A stretch of DNA of 64,000 nucleotides from assembly GCA_022570795.1 (NCBI GenBank), contig JAKUDP010000017.1:496001-560000 (forward strand), given 5' to 3'. Both the position numbers and the translations under genes were made by a program. This document shows positions 11,196-23,837 of the stretch, one piece after another (position 1 is the first letter of the stretch; each line of letters opens with the position of its first letter). The notes under the pieces are model-generated. The model was given only the letters and a program-made list of their open reading frames with translations. It did not search any database and was not told the origin of the DNA. Origin of the DNA: Sphaerulina vaccinii. Lineage: Eukaryota; Ascomycota; Dothideomycetes; Mycosphaerellales; Mycosphaerellaceae.

Positions 11196-12073
11196 TGGAT
11201 GATTGGGTTTGAAGGCGTTGGTAGGAAAGATATCTTGTTCTGATGGCGCATAGGAGATGGTTTCGTCAATGAACTTGTTACTCTTTATCTCTTGTATCTC
11301 TTCTCAACATGATATCCTTTCGGTTCTTTTCAGTGTTCGCAAAAGCGTCACCAAGACCGAAACTGAGAGTCGATCACCTGTGATTGGAAATATGGAGATA
11401 CGATATGTAAGTGGTTGATCAGAATTCGAAATATCGACATTTCTAGAAAGCCGTTGATTTGGCCTTTTCAACATTATGCTCGCCCACTGACTGGGATCGA
11501 TCTCAAACCTCCCAAACTTTTCTATGTCATCTATTGATGTCAGATGGTTTATCGCAGATCTCGATCTGACTTCATCGCCGTCGTCCCAGGAATATACTTA
11601 AGTATTCCTAAGGAGTGCTCACACCATATCGGACCTGTCCGAGCAAGACTCACAGGAGCGAAATGTGTAGTACACAGTATAGAAGTCACATGCTGATAGG
11701 AAAGACTGAGGGTTGGTCAGGATTTGCGGTAGTGATGACTCGCATGTCTGATCATCTATCTGAATGTATGAAGCTTCCATCGAGATATTTCGCAAACAAA
11801 GCCACTAAGGGTATATCCCCTCCTGCTAAAGTGATATGTGCTCCTTGCTCGCCTCGCTTCAGAGATGGCAGCGTACTTAAAGTTATCCTTCGAGCTTGTA
11901 GTGGTTCTTTTGATCCGTACTGGATACTATACAGCATACATAAGCACCAGCTCAAGGCAAGGCACCTGTGAAATATGCAGCGAGGGGAGTCGAGCGACTA
12001 TGATACCCGTGTATCAAGTGACGCTTCAGTGTAGTGCCCCGTGCCAGTCGAGCCTTCCTCCCGAACGCGTGAT
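11196..12073. other. Intergenic region at the left border of the diterpene cluster
   Basis: Convergent gap between acetyl-CoA synthetase and the ABC transporter. Open frames at 11615-11971 and 11838-12119 look random, and I see no repeat or mobile element. Confidence 0.4.
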
Positions 12074-15000
12074 TTATACCGTCTTCCTCCAGACACGGAA
12101 GACGAAGTATAGCACGTAAGTCATGATCAACTGTATCGAAAATCAGTCAAATCCCATCCGCATCAAAGTTGGAGCTGTACTCACATTGAACGCGACGAAG
12201 CCCCAAACAATACCCGAATTTCTCCATCGCTCATCGTAGTTCACACCATAACCAGCCAAGAACTGATCAGCTCCAGATATAGGACAATACTCGCAGCTTC
12301 CCATTGATGTTGGATCGAGGAGGTACCCAGGGGCGGTCTTCAGATATTCTGCCATGTATGCTCCGCAACTTTGACCTGGCGGAGCTTCGAAGGTGCTCAC
12401 CTCGCTGGACCCACACACAACCGGTCTTCCATGTAGTCCCACACTCGCCAAAGCTCCAGTCAAGTAAGTCAGTGGACTGACACGGTACATGAAGATCCAG
12501 AACCCTGGGAGTGCTTTCGGTGGGACGAAGACGCCATTGAAAGCTACGGCTAGAGCGAACAGAAAGGCGGCGATATTGCCAGCCGTCTCCGCGTCTGGGA
12601 GAGCAGCAGAGACCAAGTGGGCGAAGCTGGAGCCGAACAGATAGAATTGCAGGACGAGGAGGAAGACGAATGCCTGAGAACCGGAGGTGAGGGATGTGCC
12701 GAAGATCGGGTAGAACCAGCAGAAGAACACCAGAGTAGCGACCAGAATCTGGTAGGTATCAGTAACTGCATAAGAAATTGGCATTGACAACGTGTCATAC
12801 CTGATAACATAGCTCAACGAACATGTTCGCAGTCAAGAAGACAACCCATGAATATGCTCGAGATGGTCTTTCACGGATTTCGTAGAGAGTTCGTTGATCG
12901 AGAAACTGCGGCATGATCTGTTGGACCACGACTGTGAAGCTCACAAGCAGCATGAAGATTCCGAAGATGGCGTTCTGGAGATCTTGTTGGGAGGTACCGA
13001 CGTGGTAGAACGAGAATGATATGAATCTATGATCTGTCAGCATTTGGAGAGATCCTGGGAACATGATATAGCTTACAGTGATGCGAAGATGCCGAGAGCC
13101 AGCTTGCTTAGGACATACTCAGGTGTGCGCCAGTATTGCGAGAAGACTCTCCAAGTCACTTGCTTGAGTTGGAAGGCAAACGGCATGGCATGTGCTGTCT
13201 GTGAAGCGGCATCTTGAGCATTTGGTGCAGTCTTCTCGGCTCCAGGACACTGCTCCTTGACCAGGCGCTCGAGTTCCTGAGCAGTCTGTTGTGCACGCAC
13301 ATCACACTTCCAGAGTTCGGGCCAATCGAGACCGTCTTTAGCGTGACTCGCCACCTCAATCATGTACTCAGCGGGGTTCTCAGTCTGTTCGCACTGACGA
13401 GCACCTTTTGCTTCGAAGTACGAGATCAGCTTCGAGGAGTTGATGCCGATTGGGCCAAAGTAAGCTGTGCGGCCTCCTTCAGCTAAGAAGAGCAGACGAT
13501 CGAATTGCTCGAAGAGGGTGCTGGAAGGCTGATGGACAGTACATAGTATAGCTTGTCCGTGATCTGCAAGTCGCCTGAGCACAGAGACTACAGCCCAAGA
13601 GCTCTGTGAGTCGAGGCCGGAAGTCGGCTCATCGAGGAAGAGTAGCGCTGGTTTCGCTGCAAGTTCCACGCCAATGCTCAGCAATTTGCGTTGCTTTACA
13701 TTGAGACCTAGGCCAGGTTGACCAGTCACAGCGTCTGCAAAGTTCTCCATGTCCAGCATCCGAATAATGGACTCTACGTAGTCCTCCTTGTCGCGTTGAG
13801 ATACAGAGCTAGGCTGTCTCAAGGAAGCAGAGAAGTTGAGAGCCTCTCGAACTGTGGCTGTTGCAGTCAAGATGTCTTGTTGCTGAACATAGCCGATACG
13901 CTGCTGATAGGACTTAGACTGGCGAACCGAGTCAGCGCCCAGAAAGATCTGCCCAGAGACGGTACCAGTGCGAGTTCGTAGAGCCAGTGCGTCCAGTAGA
14001 GTCGTCTTACCAGCGCCTGACACGCCCATCAATGCTGTAAGCGAGCCAGGCTTTACCCATCCTGCTGAACCGTCCAGAAGACGCTTGCTTTCCTTCTTGA
14101 CAGAGACGTCGTATGTGACGTCTTTCCAAGCAAACACTTCTTGTCGGGACCCGATGGCGATGGTCTCTGCCTCGACAGGTGCGTCAGTCTCTCTAGCAGC
14201 TGCAACATCAGCTCCGTGATTCTGTAGTACATCTTGGTTCTTGCGTCTGAAGATGAGTACTTCCGCTGGAGGTGCGGCTGTTGAGACGCATGATGCAACA
14301 ACCATGAGCAGACAAAATAGGAATGCCAACATGCCAAGCAAAATCCCTAGATTCCGCCAAAGATGTGAAGGGGAGTACCCAAAGCTGGATTCGATGAAAG
14401 CGTCTCCAGACACGAACAACTGGCCTGCGACACTTCCTTGAACCGAGCATGAGAAGTATGGTCTCTCTGTCTGGTTTTGATGAAAGCCAGGGTAGTCAGG
14501 AACGACTGAAGAGCATGGAAAGGCGCGGTTCTGGAATTCGTTGATGACCAGCGACTCAAAGGCATATCCGACTGGACTGATGTATCTGATCCAGGAGAAC
14601 CACGGATGCATGGATGGCACCGGAGGTGTGAAGCCAGAGTAGATGATCAAGGCCATGATCAACACTCCTGCGATAACCATGGCTTGAGTGACAGTCTTGG
14701 TAGACTGCGCAACGACCCGAAAGATCCAGGACATGGACATAGTGCATAGAAAGTTGAACAGGAAGAATGTGAAGAATGCCGCCGGTGTCTGTCGAAGGCC
14801 TGCCATGAAGTAGAGCACCAGGTTGAAAGCCACGTTCGCAAGGAACTTGACCGGGATATCTGCCATTATGCTGGCAATTGCTTCTGCCATAGGTGTATAG
14901 AATGCATAAGACGAGTGCTTCTCCACAATCGGTCGTTGCGCATACAGACCATTGATTTCGTTCAAAGATAGCAGCGCATTGATCGTGATTGTGAAGAAGA

Positions 15001-16469
15001 GCACACCTCCTCGAGTGAAGAAGCCTTGGGTTCCGTTGGGCTGCATGTAGAACAGTGAGCCCATGACGAGCGCCATGACTAGTTGACCAACAAGCACCGA
15101 TATGGTCGCTGATCGATCACCCCACGTTCTTTGGTATGCTCGAATGGTGCAGAGCTGGATCTGCTTGAAAATGTCGACTGTGTATGGTGAGCCTATCGCA
15201 TTGAGACGTGCCCGATCGGCGTTCCGGATCTGCTTGAAACATTCCATGGTCGCACTGCTACGATATGCAGGAAACTCAGTCTCGTACTGACGCATTCCAC
15301 GTTGCAGGCTCTCGTAGTCCGGACTGGCACGCCAGCGAGCCACGAACTCAGACGCCGTTCGTGGCACTCGAGACTCGAGACCGCCTTTTGCTTGTCGCTC
15401 GGTAGGATTTGTCAGACTGGTCAGGAAGTCACTCGTAGTTTGTCGAGCTGGGCAGTGCCAACCCATTTCCTCGAAGTAGGACTTTGCCCGACTAGCTGGG
15501 CCGAAGTATATCTGTTGTCCCTCATACAGTAGCGAGACTTTGTCGAATAGCTCGTAGATATTCTCTGAAGCCTGATATATGGCAACTGCGTGTGTTGCAC
15601 GGCACATGTCGCCGCTGTTCCTCAAAGCCTGTGTGAACGCCAGAGCACTTCCAGAATCCAGACCACGAGTCGGATTGTCCCAGCAGCCGATAGGTGCACC
15701 AGAGATGGCCATTTCTGCAATTGAAACTCGTTTTCTCTCGCCGCCAGACACGCCTCGTACCAGATCACTGCCGACTTTCGTGTTCTGAGCAGCCGTCAAG
15801 CCAAAGATGGACACAACAAGGTCGCGCACGAAAGTTGCGGACTCCTTCTCCGAGACGCCTGCAGGTCGCGTTCGCGAAGTCCGGCATTTGGCTGCAAAGT
15901 CGAGTGTCTGTCGGACTGTCAGGTGAGGGAAGTGCTTGTCTGTTTCCTGGTTGTAGAGAAGCTCGCCACGAAACTCTCTAAGCATGTCTTGGCGGCTATT
16001 CATGACATTGTTAGCAGAGGACACGATAAGTTGAGCGAGCGACTTACTTGATTCCACTATAGTTGATCGATGAGCCATCGATCAAGTCCAATCCACTCAT
16101 CTCGCCTGAGATGGTCTTGAGAAACGTCGAGCATCCGGCACCAGGCCTGCCAAGAACTAACAGGAGCTCCCCGGGACTGACGAAGCCATCGAAACTGTCT
16201 AGTATCCTCCTAGGCGACTTCGGGCGGCTGCCAATGAATTCCCATGGACGCAATGGCTTTGTGAGTATATTGCCGACATCTGCTTGTGCTGCCAGGGACG
16301 ATTGATCGCCGCACACTGACAGGTTGCAAAAAGCAAAGCCAGCTTGTTTTATGCCGATTCTATTTGCCTGGAGGACATTGAGGTGTGACTTGAATGAGTC
16401 GGTCCAGGCAAGGCTAGCGACTTCGATGTCCGTCTGGTGCTTGGTGTCATCTGAAGTTGTTGATGACAT
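12074..16469 (-). CDS. PDR-type (full-size ABCG) ABC transporter
   Basis: Efflux pump of the plasma membrane, probably exporting the cluster product or giving self-protection. Five exons on the minus strand: 16469-16048, 15995-13077, 13026-12801, 12748-12185 and 12130-12074; introns are 50-54 bp, and the product is 1,395 residues. The order NBD-TMD-NBD-TMD is the reverse topology of PDR proteins. NBD1 has the Walker A-like GRPGAGCSTFL, signature VSGGERKRVSIAE and DNPTRGLDS. NBD2 has GVSGAGKTTLL, the divergent signature LNVKQRKLLSIGVEL and LDEPTSGLDS. Such NBD asymmetry is usual for the family. The last exon encodes only 18 residues, ending in VWRKTV, matching PDR C-termini. It is divergent from the Zn2Cys6 regulator, which suggests co-regulation. 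The substrate is inferred from context only. Confidence 0.93.
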
Positions 16470-17918
16470 TGTCGTAGAACACAAGTCAATCTGCTACTGC
16501 TTGTGCATTCGAGTGCCTGGAGACAGTCAACGGCATACTTGAGAGTATACTGCTTGGAATTCGCGTTAAGACATCACGTGAAGATCTCGGCGAGGATCGT
16601 GCTCCTTCGGTGTCGCAGGATCTGGATCTTGAACAAATCTCTCTATCTCCTTTTCAAAGCTGTCCACGGTCGTGTTCTGTACTGCCTCTCCATCTTCATA
16701 GTGTGCTGAAGGATACGGAGTTGTAGTGCTTTTATACATGGATATTGTTCCTGGCTGCTATGCTTGATGTGATTGCCTCCATCGAGCTGGCATACATCTC
16801 GCATGGCAATAGCTAGATCTCGCACCTTCATCACTGCCCCGCAGACCTGGATCATTCTCCTGGCGTCCGAGAGCGGTGCTCTTCGAAACGACGTGCGATT
16901 AACATGAAGATTAGCCAGAACAGGCCAGATAGTATGTGTTCCTGAATGACGAATTTTGAGGGTCGCATCCTGCCAGAAAGGACACGTGGAAATGACTAAC
17001 TTGCCATGCGACTTCGGAACAGATAGATTCCAGGTGAGGTGGGTATCTTATTTCTCCAGACAACTAGTGATCTAGCGAGATCTTCATGTTGGAAGCCAGG
17101 ACGGGAAGGGATAGCGAACTGTTCGTGGGCATTAGTGCGTAGCATGTTGGCATCGCGTGCGTGATATCGGTCCACACGTTCGGCACCGAAAGCAGAGTAA
17201 GAGAGAGAGAGAAAGAGTGGTCCAGCGACTCCAGAGCTTTGCTAAGCACTTCGTTTAAGCAACATTTTATGCATCCTACACTTAGCATATGTAGATCTTC
17301 GTTGCTGATCGTCCTTGGGAAGCTTTCTTCCTCCTCAACGTGGTCGGTTGTGCAGCCCTGGATCCATCGGCCAGGTGACGCTGACATTATGGCATACGGC
17401 ATATGGCATATACAAAGTTCTAAAATGCATGTTGTCGAAAGCGGATGCAGGCAGAAGAAAAAGGAGAATACCGGTGAAGCAATGTCGAAAGCCTTATGGG
17501 TTTACATAATCAACATGGGTGGCACAGATACCGCAGTGATACCGGAGACATTTGTTAGGGTTGGGCCTGATGGGTCTGTTTATCTTCTTCCTCTTGGCCG
17601 CAGGATCAACAGACTACCAACAACACGGCCATCGTCTCAGCTGCATCCCATTTGAGCCGAACTAGTCGGGAATAGACTTGCGTAACCAACTACTGCTGCG
17701 CAGACACAGTTCCTGGCATGAGGCGCCTCTAAGCAGCTGAAGGTTGCAGAAGGATGCAGCAGAGTGGACGGCACTCAAAGCCACAAGAGCTGAAGTAAGG
17801 TACACCTGATCTTTCGCCCGCCTCTTCATCCCCGTTTGTACCTCCAAGAACTGCAATATCTGGATCTCCGATCTCAGATCGTGTGCTTGTGTACAGTTTC
17901 TAGCGATCTTCGACTACC
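16470..17918. promoter_or_regulatory. Long divergent promoter between ABC transporter and Zn2Cys6 regulator
   Basis: About 1.45 kb shared by two divergent cluster genes. It contains a GA-rich run near 17200-17220 and scattered CGG triplets (for example CTCGG near 16588), which could bind a Zn2Cys6 factor. No single operator stands out. The open frame 17161-17655 has no family resemblance and I do not call it a gene. Confidence 0.4.
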
Positions 17919-20099
17919 ATGGCTTCGGGATTGCAGATGCAATCTGGAAATCCGTTCGACCAGGGCCAGAGGGACTACGGCAATGAGTCCGACCACGATC
18001 AATCGAAGTCATCAGCTCGAGCGTGTCAGGCGTGTCGTGCTTCCAAAGTGCGCTGTATACAGCCTGATGAATCTCAGCCGTGCGTTCGCTGCGACAAAGG
18101 AGGCAGACAGTGTCTGCCAACCTCAAACTCCAACAAGAGGCAGAAACGAAATGACGATCGCTCTATCAATCAACTCGAGGCCACGCTGGCTGCCTTGACA
18201 AGTTCTCTGGATCGTCATGGAGAACCGGCAGTGGACGTGACCACATCACGAAACAAGTCAATTTCCTCATCACTGGAAGCCAACTTCGACGGGACGCGAA
18301 CTATGCAAGCAGGCCAGAGCAGACCTTCTCCTTCTCCAATAGAGACTGCGATTGCCGAGATCATCGAGGAGGAGATCGCAGACACTGTCTTTGAAGAATT
18401 CATTACGAGAATGTTGCCTGAGTTCCCGTTCATGGCATTCCCGCCAGATACGGTTGCTCGCGATGTGTGTAGAAGCACGCCCATCACATTCCTCGCAATA
18501 CTGGATGTCGCAGCAGATGGGTTTTGTGATCTCGAGGCCTCGAGAAGACTGCGAAGACTTCTCGTTCAAGAATACTCCACCCGCTTGCTGGTGACTAGCG
18601 AGTTCAGTATCTCTATACTGCAAGCTCTCATCATCTCGGCTACGTGGCTCAAAACGATCGAACCGCCTGGACCTGGCGAACAGATGGAAGTCTATCAAAT
18701 CAGTCATGCAGCTGCAAATATGGCCATCATCATGGGCTTGGGTAAAGCCATGAAGGCCCAAACCTGGGGTGGACCTATGCTCTCCCAAGCTCACAACCTG
18801 CGAGGACCAGCCAGTCAATATCAAGCCTCCAGTTTAGACGCACGCAGACTATGGCTGAGCTGCCATTACATATGTTCCAAGTAAGACCACTACATGACGA
18901 CTGTTGAGATTTGTGGTACTGACTTCTATCAGTACGTCCATGGCATTGCAATCGTCTAACATCGTCCGCTGGACGCGATACATGGATGAATGTCTCGAGG
19001 TGCTAGAGACCTCGCCAGCCAGTCTTCCATCAGACAAAGTTCTGTGCCTTCATATCCGCCTTCAGCACATCGTCGAAGAGTATGATCTGCAACTTTCTGC
19101 CTCGTCAGTGGGCGCTACAGCAGCTGGTGTCACACATAGGGCGTTCAAACGTCAGCTGACAACATGGTCTGCCGCACCTTGCGTCTGGAACGGTATGTTC
19201 ATGTCAAGTGTGCGTGTTCATGTCCAACGACTAATTTGGTCACAGACTCGCTCAAGTTTTCCCAGCATTTCGTTGCGCTGAGTATGCACGAGATCGCCAT
19301 GAACGCGGACGGTAATGCAGCCAGTATCGAACAAGCAGAGCTTGGTGATTGCATTGCGGCGGCGCATGGTCTGCTGGACGTCTTTCTGGCGTTGGACATG
19401 TCGCTGATACGCGCGTTACCAACACTATACTTTGTACGACTGACCTATACTGCGATTGCGCTAGTGAAGCTGCACTTTGCAGCGACACGCATGCTGGATG
19501 TCAAAGATGTCACTCAGAAGATGAACGACCTGAAAGTGGACGACTATCTGGCACGCTTACTGCAGAAGTTCAGCGGCTGGGGTACGCTATGGCCCGCGCG
19601 CAGACTCACTAAGGTCCTACGAAAGCTCAGAGAGTGGTTTCGACAGAACAACAAAGGAGATACAACAGCATCCGACCTCGCCTGGTTAAATGCTTGGAGC
19701 TTCAAGCCTTCCTCATCCGGCAACAACAGTGCTAGTACCAACAGTGCTAGTACCAACAGTGCATCCACAGAACAGCTCCAAACAACGTACACGACAGAAC
19801 CCAAGGCCAACGAAACACAGCACCAAACAAAAGTACCAGAAGGAGCTCCGACAGTACCCAAGATGCTTCCCACACCTGATCCATCATGGGACTTGCTTAT
19901 GAGACCGGAGCAAGACGAGTCTGGAATACTATATCCTGCCTTTGATGACACACTACCATCAATGGGCATTGTTGATTCAGGCAATTGGGATGCTTGGGAT
20001 CCGGCACAAGTTGACAAGTGGCTACTGGAGACGAACATGAACATAAGTACATTTGACTATGATGGGGACTTACAGTCTATGATTCAGTTTGCTGAGTAG
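17919..20099 (+). CDS. Zn2Cys6 fungal transcription factor, probable cluster regulator
   Basis: Three exons: 17919-18880, 18933-19192 and 19246-20099, giving 691 residues from an ACCATGG start. Near residues 35-65 is a complete binuclear zinc cluster, C-x2-C-x6-C-x8-C-x2-C-x6-C (ACQACRASKVRC ... PCVRCDKGGRQC), followed by a basic stretch containing KRQKR. The long middle region is Leu-rich and helical like the fungal-specific regulatory domain. The C-terminal region has the NSAST unit repeated three times (bases about 19725-19765) and an acidic end that may act in activation. Regulators of this type usually bind CGG half-sites. Its place between transporter and P450 makes it the likely pathway-specific activator, comparable in position to PbcR of the A. 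nidulans pimaradiene cluster; that equivalence is inferred. Confidence 0.9.
19725..19765 (+). repeat. In-frame 15-bp tandem repeat (NSAST units) in the regulator gene
   Basis: The unit AACAGTGCTAGTACC occurs twice, followed by a third copy that diverges at its end. It lies in the third exon and adds short Ser/Thr/Asn repeats to the protein. It probably varies in copy number between isolates. Confidence 0.7.
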
Positions 20100-20498
20100 T
20101 AAAGGATATATCTTGTTACAGTGAATAGACGACTATACGATAACATGTTCTGAAATGCCATCGACTTTTAAAATTATGAGCGATGTGACTAGCTTGGTGT
20201 ACCCACGCATATAGCTCGCTTCGAGCTGGTGTGCGTTATAGTAAAGCACCAGCAATTACAGTTCAAAAGCAGTGTGAAGAGGTCTGATCCTACTTGTGTT
20301 GTTCTGTTGTTGGTAGTCATTAGAGCCTCTCCACTCATCCAAGTTGCAAGGTCTTCAAAGGAATAATACTCTGCTATATCAACGCCACCAGGTTCTACCA
20401 CTCTATACATGTCTCTTGGACCCAACCCATCCCGCACGTGGAACCTGTACTCTTCAACATATTTCCAAGAATCCACCTCTCTCCTGACAACCCGGCCT
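20100..20498. other. Convergent intergenic region with an unexplained 106-codon frame
   Basis: Lies between the 3' ends of the regulator and the P450. A minus-strand frame, 20509-20189, begins within the end of the P450 gene and has a plausible protein-like composition (for example WKYVEEYRFHVRDGLG), but I recognise no family. It may be a small gene, part of a longer transcript, or chance. Confidence 0.3.
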
Positions 20499-22225
20499 CT
20501 ACAAATCATACACCACTCCAGCGTGCTGTCCTTGATTCCGCTTGCGCATCATAAGTCTCGCAGTAGGATCAGGATACAAATTCTCATCAGCAGTCAAATT
20601 GACAGGACGAGATTGTCCGGGTGGATACTGAAACTCATATGCCTCAAGTAGATGAGCCATGATGAGTTTGATCTCATTAGATGCAAAGAATCGTCCAGGA
20701 CAGCTGAACTTTCCATGGCCGAAGTGCAAATTATTACTATCAGTCATGGCGAATTGATGCTTGTTGGCTTCTTCTGGAGCTTCACGCTTCTTCTGATAGC
20801 GGAAAGCGTCGAAGACTTTCGCCTCGGGAAGGTGATCGTCGTCGTGCAAGATTGCTGCTGCGGGCATGGCGAAGTGTGTGCCTTTGGGAAGATTGGTGCC
20901 GTCTGAGAGAGTCAAATCGGTTTGGACGATGCGGTTGAATGCCAATAAGCTAGGTGGGTTGAAGCGTTGGCTCTCTTTCAAGAAGCTGTCGAGCTTGCGC
21001 ATCTTGTTCAGGGTGGTCTTCTTCCAGCCGCCGTCTTCAGCGAGGACTTGTCTTGCCTCCTCGCGGAGTGGCTCGAAGTATTCTGGATGCGCACAAAGAT
21101 CGTAAAGGCCGTGAAGAGCAGACATGGTTGTCGTGTGAATCGAGGCCAAGCTCAACAGTAGCTGACGATGCGCGAGCTTCTCTGGTCTTCCATCATTGGG
21201 ATTGGCAGCGTCCATCATCCATTGGAGCATGTCAGATGGCTTCACATAGTCGGGATCGTTCTCAGCTTCCTTTGCACGACGCTCCAGAACAATAGGGATG
21301 ATGGTCTTCTTCGCAGATCGCAAGTTGGCGTGTACTCTCCAGTAGCTGGGCAAGCAGTTGGCAACGACAGGATGCATCCATTTGGGCAGACGTCGGAGCA
21401 GCATGACGGTAGTGAAGACATTCTCCGTGTACTTGATAGACGTGTTCAGCCACTCCTCGTTCCGGCAGTGAGGCTCTCCAATGAAGACACGAGCCGAGAT
21501 ACGTGCCACAATTCGGAGGAGAATCTCATTCATGTGCACAGTCTTCCATTCCTGGAGATCCTTTGGCACCTCGACGTTCAGAGCATGTTCGAGTTCAGAT
21601 TCGATAACTCCAACAAAAGAGCCAAGATTCGGAGTAAGCTTGGTCTGGAGCATCCTAGTGTGGAGGTCGGACTCAAGCAGGATGGTCGTGGTCGAATACT
21701 TTCCAAGCAGATTCTACAATGATCAGCTCATTTCCCGTATTTGCTGATCTCTGTGGTGACTCACCTTGATGTGCCCTCTGATAGCGGAGAGCTTCTCATC
21801 TGGCAGAGAACGGAGCTCGTCGACATATTTGTTCGAGATGACAAGAATGTCGGCGTCGTTGCGAGCAATCTTGAACATGCCATTCTGGAGAAGTCCCGCT
21901 TTGAACTGCAGCAAATTAGACTCAGGTTTGAGTGGTTTTACGTGCACAAGCAATTTCGTACCTTGTTGTATCCTTCGGTGACCTGTGCGAGTGCTCCATA
22001 GGAGAAACGAAGGCCTACGACAAACTTGGGTTCCCAGGCAGAGCGGAAGCCAACGAATGGTGCCTTGAAAGTCTTTGATGCTGCGTATGAGGATTGCAAA
22101 AGAAGGACAAACACGAGAGCGCCGAAAGTGAGGTAATAAGAGTTGATGCTGCTGTAGCTGTCAATAGACTGCAGTGAAACCAAGTGCTCCTCGCCCAAGG
22201 CGATGTAGTTCGTGTTGTTCGCCAT
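20499..22225 (-). CDS. Cytochrome P450, ent-kaurene-oxidase-like (CYP503/P450-4 related)
   Basis: Three exons on the minus strand: 22225-21962, 21905-21765 and 21713-20499, giving 539 residues. An N-terminal membrane anchor (about residues 30-50) fits ER localisation. The haem-binding motif FGHGKFSCPG places the cysteine ligand at residue 473, and LKESQRFNP holds the ExxR helix. Stretches such as EGYNKFK, LASIHTT, DSFLKESQRFNP and the region after the haem Cys resemble, from memory, the gibberellin-pathway P450-4 (ent-kaurene oxidase) group. The likely role is stepwise oxidation of the diterpene hydrocarbon made by the neighbouring cyclase; the position oxidised cannot be read from sequence. 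A TATAAG box lies 68 bp upstream. It is the only P450 in the window, which argues against a full gibberellin pathway. Confidence 0.9.
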
Positions 22226-23127
22226 CTTTGGACTGTGAGGAGATGTGCTGCTATTGTGATGATGTGCTTGTCTGCATGCTGAAGTGGCTTGACTTATACC
22301 GCTCTACTACTTGGACTTCATGTCGCATGCTCCATGAAGGAATGCTTGCCGCATAGCCTACCTGGAGCAATGGATCTAGCCATGGACTTGCTCGACAGAT
22401 CAGATGGAGTAGGAATGCAATGCCATCCGGTGAAGGTATGCGCTGAACCCTCGAACCCTGGGAGTGGCACAGTCAGCGACGATGCAGATCCGAATGAAGC
22501 CAAAGTAGGGTGACACTGTCTCGGTAGGGGGATGTGGTCGCGTGGGCGTAGGAGTGAGGGAACACCGAGCACAAGGATGGATCATCGGCGTGATTCCCTA
22601 CCAGGCCGCCATCAGCAGGATTCATCGTCTCTTGATAGGCGTCGGTTCGTATGCGACACCATGAGTGATGTGCGTTGCTCTAGTGCCCTCGTGCTCCCTC
22701 GTGGCATTTCGAAGAAGTTTGATAACGAAGGTGAAGAAGATCAACAAAGTTGCCCTGTTGACATGAGCATTCCCAGCACCGATATCGGCCAATCCGAAGT
22801 AAAACGTGCACGGTTGTGGTATGCAACCCTAGCTAGTGGGCCTCTTTTCAACCGCATTAGCCGCAGTGGAGCACTTCCTACACTTCACCGACTGAAAGCC
22901 TATTATTACACAAATAAACAGGTCGCAGCTCATCTGGAAGGATTCCTACGAGGCATATAGGTTCTGACACTCTCGAGCCGGTGCCGAATGTCGAAGCACG
23001 CCAGTCACGAGGAGGATTTCTTGAGAATCTTCCTGCCTGCTTCTGTGAGCTGAGACGCTGAAGGTGCAGAGGCGTCTTCCCAATTGCAACGTGTAAGAGC
23101 TGAGATTACCGAGAGCGTCCTGTCAAG
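22226..23127. other. Upstream region of P450 and C2H2 genes
   Basis: Divergent stretch with the P450 TATA box (22293-22298) and CGGT/ACCG elements near 22420-22575. The plus-strand frame 22532-22960 has no recognisable domain and no good splice link to the zinc-finger gene, so I do not call it. Confidence 0.35.
22293..22298 (-). promoter_or_regulatory. TATA box of the P450 gene
   Basis: TATAAG on the minus strand, 68 bp before the P450 ATG at 22225. Confidence 0.4.
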
Positions 23128-23837
23128 ATGGCCTGCACATATGGGTACAGTACTCCAAGCAGCGTCTCAAGCAGACTGGGCTGACACCAGTATACAGCGA
23201 GGCCTGGTCATTGTTCCATACCGACAATGTGGCACCTGGAGCCGTCCAATACTGTTTCCCTTCCAAGAGCTCCTCTGATAGTGTACCACTCTCGAACCCG
23301 GGACTTACATCAACGACCCTTACTGCTGTTACGACACCCAGTCCTCGAGCACCTTTGCGAGAGAACCCACCAGTGGAGACCGTGCTAGCAGAAGTGCAAA
23401 GGCTGAGGCAGGAGCTGAGCCAACTGAAGCGTGCAAGGTAACATTTCTCATCCTCACACAAATCCTCGATAGGCTAACAATGTTTAAGGTCATCAAGCGT
23501 AACGTCAGATTCAGCAGAACCCCAAGTAGCAGGCCCATCCAACACTGCAAGCACAAGGGGACCTCGGAATAACAGCAACTCTGGCAATCCAAATCTGCCA
23601 CGCTGCTGGGACCCTTGCTGTAACGGGCGTACGTTCTCGAACCCAAGCAATCTGGCCAGACATCAACGGGAGAAACGTGGCGAAGCTGCCAAGTTGCGTT
23701 GTTCTTTTTGTCATGCTGTCTTTAGTCGAAGTAGTGCGAGGAATGCCCATGAGGCGGAGAAACGCTGTCGTAATGAGAATGGCAATAACAATAAACGTAG
23801 TAGCGTGGACGCGGACAATAGTCCTCGTGATGATTGA
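23128..23837 (+). CDS. Small C2H2-type zinc-finger protein, hidden in three exons
   Basis: Proposed model: exons 23128-23144, 23198-23437 and 23489-23837, total 606 nt and 201 residues, all in frame. The first intron (GTACAG..CAG, with GCTGAC branch point) and the second (GTAACA..AAG, with GCTAAC) are 53 and 51 bp. Exon 3 encodes two zinc-finger-like units. The first begins CWDPCCNGRTFSNPSNLARH and lacks a clear second His. The second is C-x2-C-x12-H-x5-C (CSFC ... HEAEKRC). A heptad-like stretch ending in VQRLRQELSQLK before intron 2 may be a coiled coil. No ATG lies in frame in exons 2 or 3, so the 17-bp first exon is needed and is the least certain part. It lies between the P450 and the diterpene synthase and may be a second regulator. 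The family is inferred from Cys/His spacing only. Confidence 0.55.

Noticed and set aside
17161..17655. 164-codon plus-strand frame in the transporter/regulator promoter
   Set aside because: No domain, no good start context, low-complexity beginning and no family resemblance.
22532..22960. 142-codon frame upstream of the C2H2 gene, possible first exon
   Set aside because: No splice donor in frame connects it to the zinc-finger exons, and its composition is unconvincing; the 17-bp first exon at 23128 fits better.
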